DNA of 64,000 bases, taken from contig JAMPCJ010000002.1 of NCBI GenBank assembly GCA_023666275.1, forward strand, positions 1-64,000. Direction: 5' to 3'. Every line of letters begins with the position of its first letter. Position 1 is the stretch's first letter. Positions 33,879-43,112 of the stretch are shown piece after piece. This stretch comes from Treponema brennaborense. GTDB lineage: Bacteria > Spirochaetota > Spirochaetia > Treponematales > Treponemataceae. Both the position numbers and the translations under genes were made by a program. A model generated the notes under the pieces. It was not told where the DNA came from and did not search any database. It worked only from the letters and a program-made list of their open reading frames with translations.

Positions 33879-36443
33879 ATGCATAAAAACTATGAATGTC
33901 TGCCGGTATACGAACAGAAAAACCGAATTCTCGAAACCTTATCAAAAAATCAAGTCATTGTCGTGCAAAGCCAGACAGGATCGGGCAAAACAACACAGCT
34001 TCCCGTTATTTTGCATGAAGCAGGATATTCCGAACGGGGCATTATCGCCGTAACGCAGCCGCGGCGAATAGCGGCGCTTTCGGTAAGCGAATTTATTTCA
34101 AAGCAGCTCGGCACATCGTATCCGGGAACTGTCGGATACAAAATGCGTTTCGAAGACAAAACAGACGCAACCACGCGCATCAAAATAATGACGGACGGCA
34201 TTTTGCTGCAGGAAATGAAACTTGATCCATGGCTTTCGAAATATTCCGTCGCCATGGTCGATGAAGCTCACGAACGCAGTCTGAACATCGATTTTGTGCT
34301 GGGACTGCTGAAGCGGGTGCTGTCCGAGCGCAAGGATTTCAAAGTAATCGTATCGTCGGCAACGATGAATGCAGAAGCATTTTCGAATTATTTCGACGGC
34401 TGTCCTATTGTTACGATAGATACAATCACCTATCCGGTAACGGTTGTCTACGATCCGCCGAGCATTCCGGCAGGCACAGCGACGGTTTCCGCAGAAGAGG
34501 CGCTGCTCCTGAAAATAACGGACACCATTGACCGCGTGCTTGACAATCATGATACAGGCGATATTCTCTGCTTTCTGCCCGGCGAAAAAGTGATAAAAGA
34601 CTGCATGCAAAAACTTTCGCACGCGCCGTTCTCGCGGAAAATTTATCTGCTGCCGCTGTACGGTCGTTTGGCAAAAGAAGAACAGGAACGTGTCTTTGCC
34701 AATGCGCCTTTCGGAAAGAAAAAAGTAATTTTGTCCACAAACATAGCGGAAACATCCGTTACCATTCCTGGCATCACCACCGTTATCGATTCGGGACTTG
34801 CGAAACTCAATTTTTACAATCCGCATACCTACACATCAAGTCTTAATGAAACAACGGTGTCAAAAGCATCCTGCAATCAGCGGAAAGGACGCGCCGGACG
34901 CACGCAGCCGGGGACCTGCTACCGGCTGTATTCGCGGAAAGATTTCGACAAACGGCCGCTGTATACGACGGAAGAAATTTACCGCACGGATCTTTCCGAA
35001 GTGGTGCTGCGGATGGCGGAACTCGGCATCACCGATTTCGAACAGTTCGATTTTATTTCGGAACCCGGCTCCCAAGGAATCCGAGGAGCAATAGACACGC
35101 TCACCATGCTCAAAGCATTGAACAGCGACCGCACGCTTTCGCCTGTCGGGAAACTGATGGTTGAATTTCCGCTCGCGCCGCGTCAAAGCAGAATCATCGT
35201 CGAAGCAATTATGCATTATCCAGATGTTATAGACGAAGTCCTCATCGCGGCGGCATTTCTTTCGGCAAATTCTCCGTTTATATTGCCGCAGGGCGAAGAA
35301 TCAGACGCACGCCGCGCGCATCATTCATTTCGGGATATGCGGGGAGATTTCGTTTCTTATGTAAAATTATTCAATTCATACTCAGCCGTAAAAAATGCGG
35401 AAAAATTCTGCGAAAACTATTATCTGGACAAGCGCATCATGGCGGAAATAGTGAACATCAAAGAACAGCTTGCGCAAATCATCGGCAATCTCGGCATTCC
35501 GATCACGGGCGGCGGCAGTCCCGACGATTATTTGTGCTGCATTGCATCCGGAATGATTCAGTTCGTCTGCGTCCGAGAAGGAAAAGAAAATTACCGCAGT
35601 CTTACGGCAGAACATATACAAATTCATCCCGGCTCGAATATGTTCCGTGCGGATCCGCTGTATATCGTCGCCGGAGAAATCGTCAGAACTTCGAGAATGT
35701 TCGCAATGTCCGTGTCGCCGCTTACAAAAACGCTGCTTCAAAAAATCGACAGCGGGCTGGAATCGGCGCTTTTTAACGTAAAAAACAAGCACGGTTCCGG
35801 AAAAGCCAAACAATATGCGGACGCTTCGGAAACGCGGAATTGCGCAAAGGCAAACGAAAAAATAAAAAACAAAGCGGCGGCAAAACAAACAGACGACAGT
35901 GTCGTATTCGGCGGCACGGAATTTTTCATCCGCAAAATAAAAGGGAAAAAACATGTCATGCTGCCGCTTGATTCGCTGAAAGCCGCATTATCGGCAGAAC
36001 GCAGCGAATCGAAGCTGGCGCAGCTCGGCGCCATGCGCGGCGTTGTGTCGGTAAACAAATACACAATCCTTTCCGGAGAAAAGCTTGAGCTTATTTTTTC
36101 CGTTGTCCGCGCGGCTGATCTGCATCCTGTTCCGGATAAATTTTGGAACAAAAAATTAAACGTTTCTTTTTCGGAAACGCCGCAAATTCTCATCGATGCG
36201 CTCGAAGCTGTTCTGCGCGTAACGGTTGCGAAAGAAAAAAACAAAGAACTGGGATTTATAGCGCTGTTCACCGACGGCAAAGGCAATTACTGGTTCAAAG
36301 TTTCGCGCGGCTTTACGACCGCACTGACGGAAAGTCTGTCGTCGCTGGAAACTCTCGCGGATGAATCCGCAGGAAACGTTACCGATGCACAAAAGAAGCA
36401 AATCAATGATGCATATCGCAGACTGAACGGCATTTTTGCATAA
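33879..36443 (+). CDS. hrpA: DEAH-box ATP-dependent RNA helicase HrpA-type
   Basis: An 854-residue DEAH/RHA helicase. Motif I is SQTGSGKTTQ (31-40), motif II DEAH (128-131), motif III SSATMN, motif V STNIAETSVTIPG and motif VI QRKGRAGRTQPGTCYRLYS. These are followed by the HA2 domain and an OB-type C-terminal domain. E. coli HrpA is about 1300 residues; this shorter form lacks the long C-terminal extension, as in spirochaetes such as Borrelia, where HrpA affects gene expression. Residues ~630-690 form a lysine-rich insert (NVKNKHGSGKAKQYADASET). It diverges from murC and is probably monocistronic. Confidence 0.92.
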   Translation: MHKNYECLPVYEQKNRILETLSKNQVIVVQSQTGSGKTTQLPVILHEAGYSERGIIAVTQPRRIAALSVSEFISKQLGTSYPGTVGYKMRFEDKTDATTRIKIMTDGILLQEMKLDPWLSKYSVAMVDEAHERSLNIDFVLGLLKRVLSERKDFKVIVSSATMNAEAFSNYFDGCPIVTIDTITYPVTVVYDPPSIPAGTATVSAEEALLLKITDTIDRVLDNHDTGDILCFLPGEKVIKDCMQKLSHAPFSRKIYLLPLYGRLAKEEQERVFANAPFGKKKVILSTNIAETSVTIPGITTVIDSGLAKLNFYNPHTYTSSLNETTVSKASCNQRKGRAGRTQPGTCYRLYSRKDFDKRPLYTTEEIYRTDLSEVVLRMAELGITDFEQFDFISEPGSQGIRGAIDTLTMLKALNSDRTLSPVGKLMVEFPLAPRQSRIIVEAIMHYPDVIDEVLIAAAFLSANSPFILPQGEESDARRAHHSFRDMRGDFVSYVKLFNSYSAVKNAEKFCENYYLDKRIMAEIVNIKEQLAQIIGNLGIPITGGGSPDDYLCCIASGMIQFVCVREGKENYRSLTAEHIQIHPGSNMFRADPLYIVAGEIVRTSRMFAMSVSPLTKTLLQKIDSGLESALFNVKNKHGSGKAKQYADASETRNCAKANEKIKNKAAAKQTDDSVVFGGTEFFIRKIKGKKHVMLPLDSLKAALSAERSESKLAQLGAMRGVVSVNKYTILSGEKLELIFSVVRAADLHPVPDKFWNKKLNVSFSETPQILIDALEAVLRVTVAKEKNKELGFIALFTDGKGNYWFKVSRGFTTALTESLSSLETLADESAGNVTDAQKKQINDAYRRLNGIFA

Positions 36444-36451
36444 ACCGCGAT

Positions 36452-37591
36452 CTACATCAATTCGCAAAGAAACGTATTTAAAAACAATAAGCCTTCCGGC
36501 GTCAGCATATAGCGGCCGCCCTCTCGCCGCAAACGGCGGTTTTTCATCCAGCGCGAAAAAACGCCGAGCTGTTCATCCGTAAACGGCTCTCCGAAACGCG
36601 CGCGGTATTCTTCTTCGGACACGCCCTCTTCCGTTCTGAATTCCATCATCAGGAATTCGCGGCGGCGCACGTCTTCCGTTAAATTTTCCGTTTCCTGCGG
36701 AATATCATCTTGATTTTTCGGATGAGCGGCGGCATTCCAAAACGATATGTACCGCTCCGCATCGCGGATGTTTGTATATCTGAAACTGCCGACAGTACCC
36801 GCCGCACCCGCTCCGATGCCGATATACGGCAGCATCCGCCAATAAGACAGATTATGCAGGCATTGATATCCGGGCTTCGAGAAATTCGATACTTCATACT
36901 GGCGGAATCCTGCTTTGCGCAATATATTTCTGCCTGAAATCCACTGACAGTCATTTTCATCATCGGAATACGGAATGTTTTTATTTTTTACCGAATGATA
37001 CAGATCGGTGTGTTCTTCAAGCGTCAAAGCATACAGCGAAACATGCTGCGGATTATATGAAAGTATCCGGCGCAGACTGTCCGCAAACACGGATTTGCGC
37101 ACGCCCGGCAGTCCCGTCATAACATCGACAGAAAAAGCGCGCGGCAGCCACAGCGATTTCAGCAATTCCAAAGCAGCAAGGCAAGAACTCTCCGCAGAAC
37201 GGCGGCGCACAAGGCGCAGCGCGTCATCATCGAGAATCTGAATTCCGGCGGAAATACGCGAAATACCGCATTCGGCAAATACGTCAAGCAATTCCGGAGA
37301 AATATCATCGGGATTGCATTCAGCCGTAACTTCCCTGCTGCCCGCCCATATCCGCGAAAGTTTTTTCAGCTGCGCTCGCGAAAGCAAACTCGGCGTGCCG
37401 CCGCCGAGATATACGGTTTGATGATCGGCGGAATCGAACAGCAATGATCGGTACGAATATTCAGCCAGCAGCGCATCAATATACGAATCGGGAACGGCAT
37501 TTTCCGCGCACAGAACTTCCGAAAAAAAATCGCAGTAAGAACACTTGGACTTGCAAAAAGGAATATGAATATATAACGCTGTCTGCATCAT
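36452..37591 (-). CDS. hemW: HemW-like radical SAM protein
   Basis: A 379-residue radical SAM protein of the HemN/HemW group. The cluster motif is C13-x3-C17-x2-C20 (CKSKCSYC), preceded by ALYIHIPF. The region QTVYLGGGTPSLLS and the SAM-side AECNPDD, RISAGIQILDD and SLYALTLEE are typical. HemW proteins bind haem and are often mis-annotated as coproporphyrinogen oxidases. No haem genes are in the window, so an oxidase role is not supported. It follows the signal peptidase gene by 33 bases. Two adjacent ATGs (37591, 37588) are possible starts. Confidence 0.88.
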   Translation of the reverse strand: MMQTALYIHIPFCKSKCSYCDFFSEVLCAENAVPDSYIDALLAEYSYRSLLFDSADHQTVYLGGGTPSLLSRAQLKKLSRIWAGSREVTAECNPDDISPELLDVFAECGISRISAGIQILDDDALRLVRRRSAESSCLAALELLKSLWLPRAFSVDVMTGLPGVRKSVFADSLRRILSYNPQHVSLYALTLEEHTDLYHSVKNKNIPYSDDENDCQWISGRNILRKAGFRQYEVSNFSKPGYQCLHNLSYWRMLPYIGIGAGAAGTVGSFRYTNIRDAERYISFWNAAAHPKNQDDIPQETENLTEDVRRREFLMMEFRTEEGVSEEEYRARFGEPFTDEQLGVFSRWMKNRRLRREGGRYMLTPEGLLFLNTFLCELM

Positions 37592-37624
37592 GCAAAAAAC
37601 CGCGCATTATCCGCACGAAAAAAA

Positions 37625-38344
37625 TTACAGAAGCCGAAAATTCCGCAGCGGGAAATATTTAAGCACCGCGCGTCCCGCAACACAGCCGCGTTTTACCGCG
37701 CCCCACACGCGCGAATCCATTCCCTCGGAGCGATTGTCTGCCACGACAAAATATTCATCATCGCCGAGCGTTATTTCTTCCATTACTCCGGGCGAACCGA
37801 GCGTTTTGTCCCATACGGACGGATTATCGGAAATAAAAACATCGTACTGGCATTCGGACAGCTCGAATTCCGTCAGAAAATGATCGGCGGCGGAAGGCTT
37901 CACATACAGCACATAATCGCGCATATACAGCGTATCGCCGGGCAGTCCGACAACTCTGCGCAGCACCGGCGTTCCTCCGGCGGCATTTTCAAACGGAAAC
38001 ACGCGGCGGAACGTAAAAAACGCGGCGCATGAATCGGCAATGGATTTCCACAGCGAAACCGGAAGTGCGCTGTACGGCTCAACGTACAAAATTTCCCCGC
38101 GGAATATGCTGTTTTCATTAAAAAAAATGCTGTGCCGCGCCGAAAAACGCGAAATATATATTCTGTCCGAATAACAAACCGCAGGCATCATCGAATCGGA
38201 ACGGACAACAACAGGCATACAAACGAACCGCATAAAAACGGCAGACAGCACATACAGCGCCGCAATAAAAAACAGCACGCTGCATATTTTATGCCGCAGA
38301 ATCCGGCGGCTCGTATATGAAAATTCATAAATGCTTTTCGCCAT
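37625..38344 (-). CDS. lepB: signal peptidase I family protein with Arg at the catalytic Lys position
   Basis: A 239-residue inner-membrane protein of the type I signal peptidase family. There is one N-terminal membrane segment (about 20-45). Box B has the nucleophile Ser51 (SDSMMPAV). Box E is VADNRSEGMDSRVWGAV (Asp203, Arg205, Asp210, Arg212). Box D, normally KRVVGLPGD, reads RRVVGLPGD: the position of the general-base lysine is Arg129 (codon CGC). Either another lysine serves, the enzyme works differently, or it is inactive. About 60 residues separate box B from box D, with a large loop. Probable operon with the HemW-like gene. Confidence 0.85.
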   Translation of the reverse strand: MAKSIYEFSYTSRRILRHKICSVLFFIAALYVLSAVFMRFVCMPVVVRSDSMMPAVCYSDRIYISRFSARHSIFFNENSIFRGEILYVEPYSALPVSLWKSIADSCAAFFTFRRVFPFENAAGGTPVLRRVVGLPGDTLYMRDYVLYVKPSAADHFLTEFELSECQYDVFISDNPSVWDKTLGSPGVMEEITLGDDEYFVVADNRSEGMDSRVWGAVKRGCVAGRAVLKYFPLRNFRLL

Positions 38345-38417
38345 GGCATAACCATATCACAGTTCAAAAGTGTTTTCAATAAACATGAAATGCAAAATCT
38401 TTGCAGCAGTATTATAC

Positions 38418-38446
38418 TTGTATGTGTCGGAAAGATATTCTATAAT
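38418..38446 (+). promoter_or_regulatory. sigma-70-type promoter of smpB
   Basis: TTGTAT (38418-38423) and a perfect TATAAT (38441-38446) are spaced by 17 bases. The predicted transcription start near 38453 decides the smpB start codon: the GTG at 38452 would not be on the message, so the ATG at 38473 is used. Confidence 0.85.
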
Positions 38447-38472
38447 ATTCAGTGAATAAATTCGGAAATACT

Positions 38473-38922
38473 ATGCAGATAGCACAGAATAAAAGAGCCC
38501 GGTTTGACTATTCCGTCGAAGAAACTTTTGAATGCGGCATAGAACTTAAAGGAACGGAAGTAAAATCCGTAAAATCCGGCACTATTTCTTTTCCAGACTC
38601 ATTCGCTGAAATCATACGCAACGAAGTATGGCTGAAAAATTTCCACATATCGGAATATCCGTTTTCATCTGTATTCAATCATGATCCCGACAGGCCGAAA
38701 AAACTCCTGCTCCATGCAGACGAAATCAAGCGGCTCATCAGAAAAACGGAAATGAAAGGATACACATTGATTCCGCTTGAATTTTATCTGAAAAACGGCC
38801 GCGTAAAAGTACGGCTCGGCGTATGCCGCGGCAAGAAGCAATTCGACAAGCGAGCCGACATACGGGAGCGCGATATAAAACGCGATTTGCAGCGCGAATT
38901 CAGACAGCGGCAAACTACATGA
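38473..38922 (+). CDS. smpB: SsrA-binding protein SmpB
   Basis: Binds tmRNA and delivers it to stalled ribosomes. The 149-residue protein has the full signature: IAQNKRARFDYSVEETFECG, IELKGTEVKSVKSGTISFPD and the C-terminal basic tail (RADIRERDIKRDLQREFRQR) that enters the ribosomal decoding channel. The start at 38473 fits both the family N-terminus and the promoter just upstream; GGAA is a weak ribosome binding site. No tmRNA gene is visible in this window. The next gene follows after 13 bases. Confidence 0.95.
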   Translation: MQIAQNKRARFDYSVEETFECGIELKGTEVKSVKSGTISFPDSFAEIIRNEVWLKNFHISEYPFSSVFNHDPDRPKKLLLHADEIKRLIRKTEMKGYTLIPLEFYLKNGRVKVRLGVCRGKKQFDKRADIRERDIKRDLQREFRQRQTT

Positions 38923-38935
38923 CGGAATATATTCT

Positions 38936-39847
38936 ATGAAAAACAGCAATATATGCCGTGTTTTTTTCAGCGCGGCATTGCTCGCAGCATTTTTGCCTCT
39001 TGCCGCTCAAACAGCCGGAAAAAAAATTGCCTATTATGCGGTAGTTTCCAATTCGGCAGACGCCCAGACACTCAAAATGGCACAGGATCTTTTTTACTCG
39101 CGGCTGTCGGCGTTTCCCGAATATACAATTATCGACAAACGCTCGCAGTCATTCAGCCGGACAGACTCGGAAAACGGCGAAGAAGAAATCGCGCTGTACG
39201 CGGAAATTCAGGAACAGAACGGCACATGGCTTTGCACACTGAACGCTTTCGATACCGAAAACGGCGTTTCGTCCGTATCTTCGCATTCATACGAATCATA
39301 CTACAAAATTCTTTTGGATGCGAAACCGTCGCTGTCCGCGCTGCTTACGGATATCGCGGCGAAATCGGCCGCGGCAAAAATCGGCAAAAACAGCACGGAA
39401 CAAGCGGTGCGCACGGAACAAGCGGCGGCAGCAGCAGCGGAAGAAAAACTTTCCCCGTCCGCAAAAAATATGCCCTCGCTGGAGTTTTTATCCGGCACCT
39501 GGAAAGGCGAAGAACACATCGATAAAATAATTCTTTTGCGCAGCGGGCGCGGATTCATTATTTTCAAAAACGGAGCGACAATGAATATTGCAATCCATAT
39601 TTCGGGCAGCGGCATTAAAATCGTGCAGACAAGCGCTCAAAATGCGTCATTTTTTCCGGAATTAACACGCAGCGCCGCTCTCAAAAACGCTGCCGGTGCA
39701 CCGCCGATTGAATGGCTGCTTTCCTCGGAAACCGAAAACACGCTGGCAGGCACAAAAAAAACATTGGCAATGGAAAATACGCCGCACGATTCGCAGACAG
39801 AAACGGTAACGGAAGCAATTGTGCCTGTTACTTGGGAACGGCAATGA
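38936..39847 (+). CDS. secreted hypothetical protein
   Basis: No family is recognised. The 303-residue protein has a signal peptide (about residues 1-25, ending LAAQTAG). The N-terminal part (KKIAYYAVVSNSADAQTLKM onward) resembles the start of domains that describe extracellular solute or nucleotide-type binding, but not closely. A central Ala/Glu-rich stretch (EQAAAAAAEEKLSP) links to a C-terminal beta-rich domain (LEFLSGTWKGEEHIDKIILL, then GRGFIIFKNGATMNIAIHIS) of lipocalin-like appearance. It lies between smpB and folC and overlaps folC by four bases. Confidence 0.75.
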   Translation: MKNSNICRVFFSAALLAAFLPLAAQTAGKKIAYYAVVSNSADAQTLKMAQDLFYSRLSAFPEYTIIDKRSQSFSRTDSENGEEEIALYAEIQEQNGTWLCTLNAFDTENGVSSVSSHSYESYYKILLDAKPSLSALLTDIAAKSAAAKIGKNSTEQAVRTEQAAAAAAEEKLSPSAKNMPSLEFLSGTWKGEEHIDKIILLRSGRGFIIFKNGATMNIAIHISGSGIKIVQTSAQNASFFPELTRSAALKNAAGAPPIEWLLSSETENTLAGTKKTLAMENTPHDSQTETVTEAIVPVTWERQ

Positions 39848-41232
39848 TACATCAGCCCTTGGCAGCCTTTGAACGCTGGCTGGAATCGTTTTTGAATTTC
39901 GAGCGCACGCCGAAAAAAAACATACTGTGGCTTGATACTATGCAGTATTTGTGCTCACTGCTGAATAATCCGCAGGATTGCTGCCGTTCTTTTCATATCG
40001 CGGGTTCAAAAGGAAAAGGTTCCGTGGCAGTTATGATAAGCTCGATATTGGAAGAAGCCGGCATTCCCTGCGGACTGTATACATCGCCGCATATCATTGA
40101 TTTTTCCGAACGAATTACCCGCTCGCGCATGCCTTTTCCCGACGCGGTATACCGCAAAGCTGCCGAAAAAGTAATTTCCGCAGTCAATGCGATTTCTCCC
40201 GACAGCCTGCCGGAAAACCGCAAAACGACTTGGTTTGAACTTGTAACACTGGCGGCATTCATGGTTTTCAAAGAAGCCGGCATGCGATGGGCAGTTTACG
40301 AAACGGGACTCGGCGGCAGGCTTGACGCAACAAACGTCATTACGCCGGAAATATCCGTAATCACAACAATCGAACTGGAACACACCGAATTTCTCGGAAA
40401 TACAATCGAAAAAATAGCGGCGGAAAAGGCAGGCATTATAAAAGCCGGAGTACCGGCATGCATCGAACCGCAGCTGCCGGCCGCGCGCGCGGTATTCGAA
40501 AAAACCGCGGCAAAAATGCATTCATCCGCAGTTTTCATCGATGACATTCTTGCATCGCATTCTTCAAGATATGTGCAGGACGGAATGGAAATTCGGCTGG
40601 ACTTCAAGAACGGCTTTTCAAAACCGATTGCCGCCGTTCTGAAAATGCGCGGAGATTTCCAATTATACAACGCGGCGGCGGCGGCATGGGCTGCAAAAAG
40701 CGTGCTGCCGAAAATAAGCGAAGAAGAAATCGGCAGAGGACTTTCAAAAGCCGTGCTGCCGGGAAGATTCGAAATAATAACACAGCCGCAGTATATCATT
40801 TTTGACGGAGCGCACACCGTAAACAGCGTCGCATCCGTTTTGAAAACACTGCGCGATATAAAATACCGAAACGATAAAAATTACGAACTTTTGTTTGCCT
40901 GCGCTGCGGATAAAGACATGCACGGCATAGCCGAATTATTTTTCAGCGGTTTCTGCAGCTTTTCGCACATTACGGTAACCTGCCCAGGAGCATTGAAAAG
41001 CGCCGATTTTTCCGCACTGACAGACATATTCAGCCGCTTTGGGAAAAAACACCGGATAACAATTCACGCCGACCGCGATTATCAGGCGGCAATTCCGTAT
41101 GCGCTTGAACAGGCAGCAAAAAACGGCAGCACACTGCTCGTTACCGGTTCCTTTTATCTTGTCGCGGAAACAAAAAAAATATCGGCGGCGATGCATACCG
41201 CAAAAAATACTGCCGAATATCCTGCGACATAA
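39844..41232 (+). CDS. folC: folylpolyglutamate synthase/dihydrofolate synthase
   Basis: A Mur-ligase-fold enzyme that adds glutamate to folates (and possibly to dihydropteroate). The 462-residue protein has the P-loop HIAGSKGKGSVAVMISSILE near residue 50, TSPHIIDFSERI, TWFELVTLAAF, YETGLGGRLDATNVI and FDGAHTVNSVASVLKTLRD. These are the normal FolC landmarks. The start at 39844 overlaps the preceding stop (ATGA) and matches the family N-terminus. No other folate gene is in the window, so synthase versus polyglutamylase use cannot be decided. Confidence 0.93.
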   Translation: MIHQPLAAFERWLESFLNFERTPKKNILWLDTMQYLCSLLNNPQDCCRSFHIAGSKGKGSVAVMISSILEEAGIPCGLYTSPHIIDFSERITRSRMPFPDAVYRKAAEKVISAVNAISPDSLPENRKTTWFELVTLAAFMVFKEAGMRWAVYETGLGGRLDATNVITPEISVITTIELEHTEFLGNTIEKIAAEKAGIIKAGVPACIEPQLPAARAVFEKTAAKMHSSAVFIDDILASHSSRYVQDGMEIRLDFKNGFSKPIAAVLKMRGDFQLYNAAAAAWAAKSVLPKISEEEIGRGLSKAVLPGRFEIITQPQYIIFDGAHTVNSVASVLKTLRDIKYRNDKNYELLFACAADKDMHGIAELFFSGFCSFSHITVTCPGALKSADFSALTDIFSRFGKKHRITIHADRDYQAAIPYALEQAAKNGSTLLVTGSFYLVAETKKISAAMHTAKNTAEYPAT

Positions 41233-41287
41233 TGCACAGCGCTTTTGCCCCGCAGAGTTTCCGCGAACAGCACAGCCGCTGACTGAC

Positions 41288-42148
41288 TCATCTATCCAGA
41301 GGAAAAAGCGGTTCTTTTATTTCAAGCCGGTGCGAAATAATTTTTCCGCTCCGCGGATGGCGGAACGTTATTCCGTCCGCAAAAAACAGCATTTTATGCT
41401 CCGCCATGCCGCCGGCTGCTTCCTGCCTGCACGCAGGATTGTACAAAATATCTCCGATGACAGGAAAACCGCACCAGGCAAGATGACAGCGCACCTGATG
41501 CCGAAAACCGCGGACTATCCGGCAGCGGAATCGATACACAATTTCATCCGGTTTTATCCTGTCGGAACAGGATTTTATCGACAGCAAATCGGTTTGATAG
41601 ACAGTCTTGCCCGCTTTTTTGCGCGCCGCAGTCCTGTCGCGGTTCTCAATGCAAACAGGACGCACCGCCGCGCGATGAACGCCGAACGGACGAAAGCAGC
41701 TTTTCACGGAAACCGGCAAAAAAGATCCTGCATTGCAAAAATCTTTGCCGCAGCCGCAGAATTCTGCCGCACGGCGAACTGCCTGAACAGACGGCGGCAG
41801 CGGCGGAAATCCGCCGAGTATTTTTGCTGCATCCGGCTGATGCACACAGAACGCAGTGTAAGTTTTTTCAAACAAGCCGATTTTCTGCTGAAGCATAAAA
41901 TCGTCGTATATTTCCTGAGTCCGCGCGGCAAGAAGCAGTCCGTGTGTCGCCGTATCGATGCGGTGCACAAGACCGTATTCTTCGGCGTTTTTTCCGGAAA
42001 CCGCCGCCATGTCAGGGAATTCCCGCAAAAGCATGTCAACCGCGTTTTCGGCTTCCGAACCTTTCAGCGGAACCGACGCAATTCCGGCAGGCTTTTCCGC
42101 AATAATGTACAAATCATCCGCATAAACGATTTTCAGAGTGCTGTTCAT
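41288..42148 (-). CDS. RluA-family pseudouridine synthase without S4 domain
   Basis: A 286-residue RNA pseudouridine synthase. The core begins early (IVYADDLYIIAEKPAGIASV), and the catalytic aspartate lies in LVHRIDTATHGLLLAA, a variant of the usual HRLDxxTSG. The RNA-binding stretch FRHQVRCHLAWCGFPVIGDI near residue 225 is clear. A central insert of roughly 50 residues (about 115-195, with SFLPVSVKSCFRPFGVHRAA) is longer than in typical RluA. There is no S4 domain, unlike its upstream neighbour, and the two overlap by ATGA. The target uridine in rRNA or tRNA is unknown. Confidence 0.88.
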   Translation of the reverse strand: MNSTLKIVYADDLYIIAEKPAGIASVPLKGSEAENAVDMLLREFPDMAAVSGKNAEEYGLVHRIDTATHGLLLAARTQEIYDDFMLQQKIGLFEKTYTAFCVHQPDAAKILGGFPPLPPSVQAVRRAAEFCGCGKDFCNAGSFLPVSVKSCFRPFGVHRAAVRPVCIENRDRTAARKKAGKTVYQTDLLSIKSCSDRIKPDEIVYRFRCRIVRGFRHQVRCHLAWCGFPVIGDILYNPACRQEAAGGMAEHKMLFFADGITFRHPRSGKIISHRLEIKEPLFPLDR

Positions 42149-43110
42149 GTTTCCGTACCGGAATGACATCCGTATTCCCGATGGAGTTTCTGCATCACTT
42201 TTTTAAAACGCAGCGGAACAGGAGCGACGAAATCGCAAAAAACATCCGATCCGGGCAAACGTATCGAAAGTTTGCGGGAGTGAAGCATTAACGTTGCGCC
42301 GGGGAAATTTTTATCCGGCCGCGAATACAGCGGATCGCCGAGAATAGGACAATTCAGATATTTCAAGTGAACCCGAATCTGATGCGTCCGCCCCGTTTTC
42401 AGCCGCAGCCGCACCAGCGTATACATTCCGTAAACCGCGACACAGGAATACAGCGTATGAGCGAATTTTCCCCGCGCTGTATCGGCCGATGCGACAAAAC
42501 GCTTGCGGTTCGAAGGATCTCTTATAATCTGCGTTTTTATCGAACCGCGCGCAGCAGGAAGTCTGCCTTTTACAACCGCAATGTATTCTTTTCGGACACG
42601 ACGTTCGCGAAACTGATTTTGCAGCCAAGTTTCCGCTTCGGAGTTCCTTGCCGCAATGATGCAGCCGGAAGTGTCTTTGTCCAGTCTGTGCACTATTCCG
42701 GGGCGCAGGCTGCAGGTATCGCTGCTGAAATCCCTGCGCGCAGGATTGCCCCAATACCACAGCAGCGCATTCACAAGTGTTCCGTTCCAATTGCCGGCAG
42801 CAGGATGCACAACCATTCCCTGCTTTTTGTTTATAACGGTAACATTCCGATCGTCGTACAAAATGTCAAGCGGAATCTCCTGCGGCTCAAGATCCGCCGT
42901 TACCGAATCAGTCCATTCAAGATCAACGGTATCGCCGGCTGCGATTTTCGAAGAAAGTTTCGCTTTGCTGCCGTTTACTTTTACCTGTACGATTCCCGCT
43001 TTCAACCTTGAACGGGAAACAGCGCACAAAGAATCGCCCGCGCTGCCGACATATTTATCAAGCCGAATAGGAGTATCGAGATGTCCGACAACAAAATGCA
43101 AAAACGGCAC
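42145..43110 (-). CDS. RluD-like pseudouridine synthase with S4 domain
   Basis: A 321-residue pseudouridine synthase with an N-terminal S4 RNA-binding domain (VSRSRLKAGIVQVKVNGSKA) and the catalytic core: ILYDDRNVTVINKKQGMVVH, GIVHRLDKDTSGCIIAA (catalytic Asp), and THQIRVHLKYLNCPILGDPL. Family members modify uridines in 23S rRNA helices such as helix 69. The start is a GTG at 43110 with AAGGAA six bases upstream. The gene is two bases after the small membrane protein gene and overlaps the next RluA-type gene, so both synthases come from one message. Confidence 0.9.
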   Translation of the reverse strand: MPFLHFVVGHLDTPIRLDKYVGSAGDSLCAVSRSRLKAGIVQVKVNGSKAKLSSKIAAGDTVDLEWTDSVTADLEPQEIPLDILYDDRNVTVINKKQGMVVHPAAGNWNGTLVNALLWYWGNPARRDFSSDTCSLRPGIVHRLDKDTSGCIIAARNSEAETWLQNQFRERRVRKEYIAVVKGRLPAARGSIKTQIIRDPSNRKRFVASADTARGKFAHTLYSCVAVYGMYTLVRLRLKTGRTHQIRVHLKYLNCPILGDPLYSRPDKNFPGATLMLHSRKLSIRLPGSDVFCDFVAPVPLRFKKVMQKLHREYGCHSGTET

Positions 43111-43112
43111 GG

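Noticed and set aside
38452-38472. GTG at 38452 as the start of smpB
   Set aside because: The TTGTAT-17-TATAAT promoter predicts transcription from about 38453, so this codon would not be in the message. SmpB homologues begin near the ATG at 38473.
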